DNA of 11,168 nucleotides from an uncultured Faecalibacterium sp. (GTDB lineage: Bacteria > Bacillota > Clostridia > Oscillospirales > Ruminococcaceae): the NCBI GenBank assembly GCA_934525405.1, contig CAKSZF010000046.1:1-11168 (forward strand), read 5' to 3'. Positions 5,830 through 11,168 of this stretch are shown here, piece after piece. How positions within the stretch are numbered: the stretch's first letter is position 1; each line of letters starts with the position of its first letter. The notes under the pieces were generated by a model, which saw only the letters and a program-made list of their open reading frames with translations, was not told the origin of the DNA and ran no database searches. A program made the translations under genes and the position numbers.

Positions 5830-6756
5830 TTAAAGTTCAATTTGTGCACCGTGCAGCACACGGCGCTCCAAGGCTTCCCGCTGGGCGCGGGTCATGGCGG
5901 TCACGTCCGGCCGTACCGAGGCAGCTGCGCCGGGGCGCAGACCGTTTTCCAACGGACGCGCAGCGCGCTGCTGCACCCGCTCCACCACCCCCTGCTCCAC
6001 GGTCTGTGCCGTGGTGCGCAGGGCATCCTCGTAGTGGGCAAGGCGGTAGGCATCCTGTACCCGCATACCGGGCAGCTGCATCAGACGGCGCATCTCCGGG
6101 TTCTTCAGCTCCGCTTTCAGGTCAAAGCCCGGCTGGCTGCGGCGCATGGCCGCTTCCTCTGCCGCCCAGCGGGCGTGCAGACTATGCACCGTGTTCTGCA
6201 CCGGCAGCGGCAGGGGCGGCAGCGCCGGGCGCTCCGGCTGTGCGGGTGTTTCCGGCTGCGGCTCCGGCTCTGCCGGGGTCTGCCGGGGCGCTTCCGGCTG
6301 CGCAGCGGGGGGTTCCGGTTTCAGGGTGCCCGCAGCCACCGCCTGTCGGCTCTGCTCCGGGCTCAGCGCGGGGGCAGCTTCCCCCTCCGCAAACAGCTGC
6401 AAGTCCATCATGCTCTGCTGTCCGCTGCGGCTCACATCCGCAAAGCGCAGGTTGTCCGGGTAACGCTCTGCCAGCAGGGTAAAGCCCGCCTTGGCCAGCT
6501 CAAATGCGCCCTGCACCCACGGTGCTACCGGGGCCTGTGCCGCCACGGCAAGGCGCGGGCCATCCGGCTCGTCCCATGCATCGCTGCGGGCGCTCTCCTC
6601 CCCTGCCAGCAGGTACACCAGCGCCTGCATCAGGGTGCTTGCGCCAGCGCATACGATGTCCTGCCCGGCGGGCGCATAGCCCGCGTGACCGGCGGCTTCC
6701 AGCCGTAGGCTCAAGCCCTTGGGGCCATCCAGCTCGCTGTAGCATACCTTGATCAT
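5830..6756 (-). CDS. Prp-type cysteine protease fused to capsid scaffold protein
   Basis: This 308-aa protein starts at ATG 6754-6756, with a near-perfect AAAGGAGGTG (6764-6773) upstream. Residues 1-105 form a full-length Prp (YsxB-like) protease domain: GHAGYAPAGQDIVCA carries the catalytic pair His24 and Cys36, spaced as in S. aureus Prp (His22/Cys34), with the usual Asp33. The domain ends LLAERYPDNLRF, as standalone Prp does. After a short linker comes MMDLQLFA (116-123) then E124, an L27-type Prp cleavage motif. Residues 124-180 are Pro/Glu/Gln-rich and disordered; 187-308 are helical (PGFDLKAELKNPEMRRLM, ARPLENG) and end in a basic helix, as capsid-binding scaffold tails do. The start lies 1 bp past the portal stop, so translation is probably coupled. 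The protease assignment is strong; the scaffold role rests on position and composition. Confidence 0.85.
   Translation of the reverse strand: MIKVCYSELDGPKGLSLRLEAAGHAGYAPAGQDIVCAGASTLMQALVYLLAGEESARSDAWDEPDGPRLAVAAQAPVAPWVQGAFELAKAGFTLLAERYPDNLRFADVSRSGQQSMMDLQLFAEGEAAPALSPEQSRQAVAAGTLKPEPPAAQPEAPRQTPAEPEPQPETPAQPERPALPPLPLPVQNTVHSLHARWAAEEAAMRRSQPGFDLKAELKNPEMRRLMQLPGMRVQDAYRLAHYEDALRTTAQTVEQGVVERVQQRAARPLENGLRPGAAASVRPDVTAMTRAQREALERRVLHGAQIEL
6388..6411 (-). other. Predicted self-cleavage site between protease and scaffold
   Basis: Codons 116-123 give MMDLQLFA, with E124 next. Apart from its internal position it matches the L27-type motif (Leu/Ile-Gln-Leu/Phe-Phe-Ala). It lies exactly at the domain junction, 11 residues after the Prp fold ends. 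The two ATG codons could in theory start a separate scaffold product, but no good Shine-Dalgarno precedes them (the upstream bases read GCGGACAGCAGAGC). Confidence 0.75.
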
Positions 6757-6757
6757 C

Positions 6758-8542
6758 TCACTTCACCTCCTTTCCGTTCCAGTTCATGGCGCGGGCAACC
6801 GCCGCCACCGGCAGCTGTGCCGTCAGACTGGCAGTATCCTGCGCCGTTTGGGTGCCGCTGGGTTGCCGTGCAAGGGCGGCAGACAGTCTTGCCATCTGCC
6901 CTTGCAGCTGCACCAGCTGCTGCGCCAGCGTGCCGTTCTGCCGCACCCGGGCGCGCACCTTTTCCACCCCTTCAAAGTCCATCATTTCCAGCGCCGCAAG
7001 GGCAGCGTCCGCGTTGGCGGGGTCGAAGAAGCCCAGCTTGTAGCACTCCTTGGCGGTCTCGTTCTGGGACAGGCGGCTGAAGGTGCTCTTTTTGGCGGCG
7101 CTGACCACGATATCAAAGACAGGCTCCCGGCTGCCCAGCTCCACCCCGCCCACGGCGGGCACGGGCTTTGCGCGCAGCCCCTGCGCCGAGAAGGGCACGA
7201 ATTCGCTCTCGCCGCGCTGCCCGGTGATGCGGAACACCCGCTGCTCGTCGTAGAACTGCCGCATCAGCTCAATGATGAGGTAGCACTGCCTTGCAAAGGC
7301 GCGGTAGGCGCTCTTGAGCATATCCCGGCTCAGCTTGCTGCCCGCCTCCTGCAAAGCGGCAATGGCACTGGCAGCGGTCACGCCGCCGGTGGTGCCGCCC
7401 TGCGTCAGGTCGCGGTTGCCGCTGATTTCCTTCAGCTCCTCGATGCGGCTGTTGCGGTAGCTCAGGCTGTTGCCCTGCAAGCCCGCCGTTTGCAGCGGAC
7501 GGAAGCTGTCCTCGTTCAGGCGTCCCACAACGTGCACGATGTCCCGGCTCAGGTCGGCAAGCTCCTCTTCGTTCACACCGGCGGTATCGCTGAGCACATA
7601 CCGCTGGCGGGAGGCCAACAGCACGTTCTCGTCCATGGCGTGGTTCATCTTATCAATGGCATTCTGGCAGTCCTTCATCACGTCGATGTAGCCGAACCCG
7701 GCAGGGGAATCCTCTTCCACGAACAACGGGTCGAACACAAAGGGGTACTTGCCGTGGTCGTATAATCCGCGCGCCGCCAGCACCGGGTCGTTCTGGCTGG
7801 CATACAGCACCACGCCGTTGCACAGCTTGCAGTAATGCAGCCGCAATTTGCCGTTCTCGTCCGGGCGCTTATAGTACCAGTCCACCACCACACTCTTGTT
7901 GGCGGTGGTCTGGCCGTCCTCATGGATGTACCGGGGCACGTCCACCACCCCGGCGGCGTGCCCCGCCAGCTGCGGATACTGCGCGGTCAGCCGGGCGGTA
8001 TCCTCAAGACTGAGGTGGAACAGATCCGGCGAGTCCTGAATATCCTGCACGCCGGGCTCCCAGTAGAGCATCAGCAGGTTGACGCTGCGCACCGCAATGT
8101 CGCCCAGCCCGCCGCGCGCCGCCGGGTCCCAGAAGATGCCGGTAACGCCAGTGCCCTGCTTGAGCTTGCGCCACCAGACATCGCTGTACACCTGCTCGTA
8201 ATCCGCCTGCTCCAGCACCACCGGCAGCACGCTGGAAAGCGCCTGCGCCGTGGCCTGATCGTCTGCCGCCCGGGGCAGCACCATGGGCTCGGGGTAGTTG
8301 TCCATGGCATCGGCGTGCTTGTTGGCGATGCTGTTGAACAGCCACCCGCTGGAGGGCTGCGCCTTGCCGGGCATCAGCGGGTCGCGGTAGTTTTTCCAGT
8401 GTCCCATGCGGAACCACAGCTCGTTGTCGATCAGGCGCTTGTCCAGCGCCGCCTTGCCCGCCTTGTAGCGCTGCAGCGTCTGCAGCGCAGCCGCCGCCTC
8501 TGCCGCGCCGATGGGCAGGGCTTCTGCTCTTGTATCTTCCAT
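6758..8542 (-). CDS. Portal protein, P22-like
   Basis: This 594-aa protein starts at ATG 8540-8542, with AAAGGAAAG upstream, and ends in TGA 6758-6760. It has the look of podovirus P22-type portals: an N-terminal helical part with DNELWFRMGHWKNY (39-52), a wing region with IFWDPAARGGLGDIAVRSV (136-154), the stem region around PAGFGYIDVMKDCQNAIDKMNHAM (280-303), and the conserved crown-side segment NRDLTQGGTTGGVTAASAIA (376-395) leading to a long helix. Twelve copies would form the ring through which DNA enters and leaves the head and on which the terminase docks. It lies 25 bp after the large terminase gene, and its end carries the ribosome site for the protease-scaffold gene. Confidence 0.9.
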   Translation of the reverse strand: MEDTRAEALPIGAAEAAAALQTLQRYKAGKAALDKRLIDNELWFRMGHWKNYRDPLMPGKAQPSSGWLFNSIANKHADAMDNYPEPMVLPRAADDQATAQALSSVLPVVLEQADYEQVYSDVWWRKLKQGTGVTGIFWDPAARGGLGDIAVRSVNLLMLYWEPGVQDIQDSPDLFHLSLEDTARLTAQYPQLAGHAAGVVDVPRYIHEDGQTTANKSVVVDWYYKRPDENGKLRLHYCKLCNGVVLYASQNDPVLAARGLYDHGKYPFVFDPLFVEEDSPAGFGYIDVMKDCQNAIDKMNHAMDENVLLASRQRYVLSDTAGVNEEELADLSRDIVHVVGRLNEDSFRPLQTAGLQGNSLSYRNSRIEELKEISGNRDLTQGGTTGGVTAASAIAALQEAGSKLSRDMLKSAYRAFARQCYLIIELMRQFYDEQRVFRITGQRGESEFVPFSAQGLRAKPVPAVGGVELGSREPVFDIVVSAAKKSTFSRLSQNETAKECYKLGFFDPANADAALAALEMMDFEGVEKVRARVRQNGTLAQQLVQLQGQMARLSAALARQPSGTQTAQDTASLTAQLPVAAVARAMNWNGKEVK

Positions 8543-8567
8543 AATCTTTCCTTTCTGTCCTGTTTTT

Positions 8568-10013
8568 TCAGATGCGGTAGAACCGCGCCTGCCGGTGCAG
8601 CTCCAGCGGGTCGTCCGGCCTTGGCGGCGCGGCAGAAGCCTCGGGCGGGCTGATGGGATGCTCCATCAGCACATAGCGGCACTCGTCGTAGATATGATCC
8701 TCCTGCCGGGTGTCGATATCCTCCACATTGCTCTCGTCGTACACAAGGTTTGGCAGGGTGCGGATGAAATGCTTGCAGCTGCTGAACACCTGCAGCATCG
8801 GCCGCCCGTCCGGCGCAAACCTCAACCGGTAGTGAAACTGCATTTTACCGGCCAGCCGGGTGTGGTCCCCGGGCTGCCAGTGCAAAAAATGCGGGCTGCG
8901 CTCCATCATGGCCGCAATGCTCTCGCCCCGGCTCTCGTCAAAGATGGCGGGGTCTGCCACTCCGTGGATCACCCTGCCCCGCAGCAGCGGGTCGTTCTGT
9001 TCGGCCTCCCGGATGCGCTTGGCCTGCTCCACCGGGTCGATGCGCAGACCCTCGTTGGGGCGGCCGGTGCAGCCGTACAGCTCCTTGATGCGGTACAGCC
9101 GCCCCTCCTCGTCCACCGCATACCACCCCACCGAAAATGGCTTGGAAAAACCGAAGTCGTACCCGCGCCAGATGGGCCAGTGCTTGGGGATGGCAAATGG
9201 CGCGATGACGTGGGTCCAGCGCTGATCCTGATAATGCGCCGGGTCGTTGCGCCATTCGGTAAACACCTGCCCGGAAAAGCTGTCCCAGCTGCCGTAGAGC
9301 AGCGCCTGCTTTTCCGCCTCCGGCAGGCTGGCAAGGCTTGCCAGATACCCGGGGTCGTTGGCCAGCAGGGCAGGGTTATCGAACACGCTGGACGGGATGA
9401 ACACCCGTGCCCGCTCCATCTGCTGGTCGGTGCCGTCCGGCAGGCGCACCGTGACCGTTTCCACAATGGGGGTGCCGGGCGGGGCAGGCGTGATGAACCG
9501 CGCCTTCACCCAGCCGTGGCCGATGCCGCCGGGGTTGGTGGTGGCACGCATATACACCCGGGTGCCCGGCCCGGTGGGACGGTTGCGGCTCATCATGTAG
9601 CTGTATTCGTCCCACTCAAAGTGGGTCAGCTCGTCAAAGCCGATAAAATCGTAGGCTTTGCCCTGATAGTTGGTGCGGTCCTTGGTGTACTGCATGGAGC
9701 CGAACCAGATCTTTGCCCCGCTGGGAAAGACCCACACATGGGAGGTGGCGTTGTACTGCGCCTCCGGGAACGCCCGGCGGTAGTACATCTGGCTCTTATC
9801 CACAAGGTCGGAAAGCTGTGGGTAGGTCTTGCGCAGGATCAGTGCCCGGTAATGCGGGATGTGCACCTGCCGCAACGCCTCGATCAGCAGTGCATCGCTC
9901 TTGCCGCCGCCTGCCGCGCCGCCGTACAGCGCCTCCGGCTCCGGTCTGCGCATAAATTCCAGCTGCCGGGGCTGCGGCTTCCACACAATGACTGCCCGCT
10001 CGGTTCTGTTCAT
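8568..10013 (-). CDS. Terminase large subunit
   Basis: The open frame extends further upstream, but the true start is ATG 10011-10013, where AGGAGGAGAAGGA precedes it and the ATGA overlap with the previous stop couples the two genes. The 481-aa protein has an N-terminal packaging ATPase: Walker A GGAAGGGKSD (31-40), Walker B YDFIGFDE (121-128, Asp127/Glu128), and coupling motif ATTNPGG (157-163). The C-terminal RNase H-like nuclease has acidic residues Asp286 (RGYDFGFS), Asp354 (GVADPAIFDE) and probably Asp443 (DHIYDECRY). It cuts concatemeric DNA and pumps it through the portal. All key residues are in place, so the packaging motor should be active. The type of end (headful or site-specific) cannot be read from the sequence. 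Confidence 0.95.
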   Translation of the reverse strand: MNRTERAVIVWKPQPRQLEFMRRPEPEALYGGAAGGGKSDALLIEALRQVHIPHYRALILRKTYPQLSDLVDKSQMYYRRAFPEAQYNATSHVWVFPSGAKIWFGSMQYTKDRTNYQGKAYDFIGFDELTHFEWDEYSYMMSRNRPTGPGTRVYMRATTNPGGIGHGWVKARFITPAPPGTPIVETVTVRLPDGTDQQMERARVFIPSSVFDNPALLANDPGYLASLASLPEAEKQALLYGSWDSFSGQVFTEWRNDPAHYQDQRWTHVIAPFAIPKHWPIWRGYDFGFSKPFSVGWYAVDEEGRLYRIKELYGCTGRPNEGLRIDPVEQAKRIREAEQNDPLLRGRVIHGVADPAIFDESRGESIAAMMERSPHFLHWQPGDHTRLAGKMQFHYRLRFAPDGRPMLQVFSSCKHFIRTLPNLVYDESNVEDIDTRQEDHIYDECRYVLMEHPISPPEASAAPPRPDDPLELHRQARFYRI

Positions 10014-10297
10014 TCCTTCTCCTCCTGTTCCACCGGCGGCAGCAGCACCACGCCGCACTCTGTTCCTTCCAGCTCCGTGCCCTGATCGTTCAGGGTCTTT
10101 ACCACACCCGCCAGATCCTTGAGCACGGCGGTGGCCTCCTTCAGCCCCTTCATCATCCCGGGGTCGGGGGTGTTTTCCCGCCGGGCGGCCTTCTGCCGCT
10201 CGTTCAGCTCCTTTACCTCCTGCGCCAGCAGAGTGCTCAGGGTATCGGCGGCGCGGTTCAGGCTCTTCAGCCCGGCGGCGGGCTTTGTCTGCCCCAT
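10010..10297 (-). CDS. Small helical protein, putative terminase small subunit
   Basis: The first gene of the operon. I chose ATG 10295-10297 because AAAGGAGG lies upstream at a good distance; the longer frame back to 10363 would place that Shine-Dalgarno inside the gene. The 95-aa product is helical and charged: helix 1 LKSLNRAADTLSTLLAQEVKELNERQKAARRE, a Pro-Asp-Pro turn, helix 2 MMKGLKEATAVLKDLAGVVKTLND, then an acidic tail. This resembles the oligomerising core of small terminases but lacks an obvious helix-turn-helix DNA-binding domain. Its stop overlaps the large terminase start (ATGA). The assignment rests on position; it may be a reduced small terminase or a different regulator of packaging. 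Confidence 0.55.
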   Translation of the reverse strand: MGQTKPAAGLKSLNRAADTLSTLLAQEVKELNERQKAARRENTPDPGMMKGLKEATAVLKDLAGVVKTLNDQGTELEGTECGVVLLPPVEQEEKE

Positions 10298-10926
10298 GAT
10301 GTTCTTCCTCCTTTCGTCCGGTGTCCCGGGCTTTGTACACAGGATATCACCCGCCTGCCGCACCCGACAGTGTGCACTTTTGCGGGGTCACCGAGTATTT
10401 TTGTGTTGTTGTTGTCCAAATAGTATATTTTATATTTTCAAGGCATCACGCAGCTGCGTCAGTTTCGTTTTCCCGGCTGGTGCAGCGCGCAGAAAATGGC
10501 CGTTTGTATTTCGGGCACTTCCCATAAAAACGTTCGCTGCGCCCTGCCCTCCCTATCACTATAAAGGTACAGTGCCGCCGTGCGCTAAGACCGCAGCACC
10601 GTCCCTACCCGGAGGAGCAAAGCTTTTTCGCGACCTGTGTTGTTTTTCTCGCCCGGCAAGGCTGTATAAAAGGCACTTTCTTTCCGCTGTGTAGTATCCC
10701 TGAAAATATCTTTCAAAAGATGTATCGCCCATTTTCGCGCTTTTTTAGCAGCCGTGCAACATTCAGTCATGTTCAAGCATGTTTTTTTACATACCTGCAT
10801 CATATTTGTATGTTGGTTGCATCGGCATGAAAAATTGTGATAATTCGCGAAAAGATTTTGTAACCTTTGGTCCGCTTTTGTAGAAACGTAACAAAACATT
10901 TGCACCAATCTTGTGAACTTATTCTC
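10298..10926. other. Gene-free intergenic region upstream of the phage operon
   Basis: I see no credible gene in this stretch. Its composition is clearly more AT-rich than the coding DNA, with T-runs and a TATA-rich tract at about 10420-10440 (ATAGTATATTTTATATTTTC). The promoter of the phage operon should lie here on the minus strand, but no pair of boxes close to consensus at 16-18 bp spacing is evident. TTGGAC followed by TACTCG, 16 bp apart at about 10396-10423, is the nearest and is weak. A small hairpin, ATCTTT/AAAGAT (10708-10721), and T-runs at 10741-10746 and 10782-10788 are of unclear meaning. Confidence 0.5.
10448..10459. repeat. 12-bp perfect palindrome, possible operator
   Basis: ACGCAGCTGCGT is a perfect inverted repeat placed next to the TATA-rich tract upstream of the phage operon, about 150 bp before the first gene. 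A repressor or other dimeric regulator could bind here. The evidence is only symmetry and position, and such a short palindrome can occur by chance in GC-rich DNA. Confidence 0.3.
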
Positions 10927-10956
10927 TTGCGGAACACCCCCATACAAGGGTATAAT
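10927..10956 (+). promoter_or_regulatory. Sigma-A promoter of the lipoprotein gene
   Basis: TTGCGG (10927-10932) and a perfect TATAAT (10951-10956) are separated by 18 bp. The start codon lies 79 bp after the -10 box. The ribosome site AAGGAG (11020-11025) is 9 nt before the ATG. Confidence 0.8.
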
Positions 10957-11034
10957 ACTGTCAGGGATTACGGATGCATGCGACAAATGCGTCTGTGAAT
11001 ATGCTGTGACACACAAATGAAGGAGATTACTATT

Positions 11035-11168
11035 ATGAAAATGATTTCTCGTCGCGACTTCCTGAAGGCTTCCGCTGTTGTGGGCGCTACCGCTGCTATG
11101 ACCGCTTGCGGCGGCTCTTCCTCCACCAGCACCGCTGCTTCCAGCGTTGCTTCTTCCACCGCTGCTTC
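11035..11168 (+). CDS. Twin-arginine lipoprotein, probable solute-binding protein (N-terminus)
   Basis: Only the first 44 codons are in the window. ATG 11035-11037 follows AAGGAG by 9 nt. The N-terminus MKMISRRDFLKASAVVG has a textbook twin-arginine motif (SRRDFLKA), followed by a short hydrophobic segment and a lipobox-like MTAC with Cys25 as the lipidation site. The product should therefore be exported folded by Tat and anchored outside the membrane by lipid. A Ser/Thr/Ala-rich spacer follows, as in solute-binding lipoproteins of ABC transporters in Faecalibacterium-type bacteria. The ligand cannot be told. Codons are biased to GCT, TCC and CGT, suggesting high expression and differing from the GC-ending codons of the phage genes. 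It is transcribed divergently from the phage operon and is host backbone. Confidence 0.75.
   Translation, partial: MKMISRRDFLKASAVVGATAAMTACGGSSSTSTAASSVASSTAA

Larger units (their letters stand above)
700..10297 (-). mobile_element. Phage-like structural/packaging cassette (podovirus type)
   Basis: Ten tightly packed minus-strand genes encode packaging, portal, scaffold-protease, capsid, connector, tail and putative ejection functions in the usual head-to-tail phage order. Spacings are short or overlapping and every gene has a strong ribosome site. The frames are long, uninterrupted and of the expected lengths, so this is not an eroded remnant. The outer limits given are those of the coding block; no attachment-site repeats were found and the true element borders are unknown. 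No integrase, repressor, replication, lysis or tail-fibre gene is present. It could be a domesticated particle (gene-transfer-agent-like), a satellite depending on another phage, or the structural core of a defective prophage. Confidence 0.75.

Noticed and set aside
6388..6411. Internal translation start making a separate scaffold protein
   Set aside because: Two ATG codons are present at the motif, but the upstream bases lack an AGGAGG-like site, unlike every other gene start in the operon. Proteolysis explains the motif better.
4756..6708. Plus-strand frame of 650 aa
   Set aside because: A long antisense shadow spanning the capsid and protease-scaffold genes, caused by high GC content; it has no coherent domain and crosses two well-supported genes.
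10014..10340. Longer 590-aa large terminase reading frame
   Set aside because: The extra 109 residues overlap the small upstream gene in another frame and lack phage-like sequence; ATG 10013 has the ribosome site and is followed directly by the conserved ATPase domain.
10119..10694. Plus-strand frame of 191 aa and minus-strand frame 10585-11016 in the intergenic region
   Set aside because: Neither has a convincing ribosome site or protein-like composition. The minus-strand frame runs through the lipoprotein promoter and the plus-strand frame overlaps the small phage gene.
10298..11034. CRISPR array, riboswitch or tandem repeat in the gene-free region
   Set aside because: No regularly spaced repeats and no recognisable riboswitch core were seen; only short inverted repeats and T-runs.

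Overview
The window is GC-rich DNA from a Firmicute, most likely a Faecalibacterium-type gut Oscillospiraceae. I infer this from the base composition, the strong AAAGGAGG-type ribosome sites, the consensus sigma-A promoters and the style of the partial twin-arginine lipoprotein at the right end. The exact species cannot be fixed from sequence reading alone.

Left flank (1-698, plus strand): the 3' end of a PAP2-family membrane phosphatase gene, then a near-consensus promoter driving two adjacent tRNA genes, tRNA-Arg(UCU) and tRNA-His(GUG). Two strong hairpins follow. The first has A and T runs on both sides, so it can stop the tRNA transcript and also the phage operon arriving from the other strand. 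Right flank (10298-11168): a gene-free, AT-richer stretch of about 740 bp, then a clear promoter and the start of a twin-arginine-exported lipoprotein, probably an ABC-transporter solute-binding protein.

The centre (700-10297) is one compact minus-strand operon of ten genes encoding a short-tailed (podovirus-like) particle. In transcription order: a small helical protein in the small-terminase position; large terminase; P22-type portal; a Prp protease-scaffold fusion; N4-gp56-type major capsid protein; a 70-aa head-associated protein; an internal terminator; a connector-like protein; a beta-rich tail nozzle-like protein; a 61-aa helical protein; and a Gln/Ala/Tyr-rich protein with a hydrophobic core that may be an ejection (internal virion) protein. 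All frames look open and each gene has a good ribosome site. No integrase, repressor, replication, lysis, holin or receptor-binding gene is present. The cassette therefore looks like a stand-alone packaging-and-particle module: a gene-transfer-agent-like or satellite-like element, or the intact structural core of a decayed prophage.

The most striking observation is the maturation logic. The 308-aa protein upstream of the capsid gene starts with a complete Prp-type cysteine protease domain (His24, Cys36), the family that trims the N-terminal extension of ribosomal protein L27 in Firmicutes. It continues into a scaffold-like domain. At the junction lies an L27-type Prp cleavage motif (MMDLQLFA before E124), and the major capsid protein begins with the same kind of motif (MMNFNIQLFA before D11). 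This predicts a protease that frees itself from its own scaffold and trims the capsid protein in the same shell, so maturation would not depend on the host Prp.
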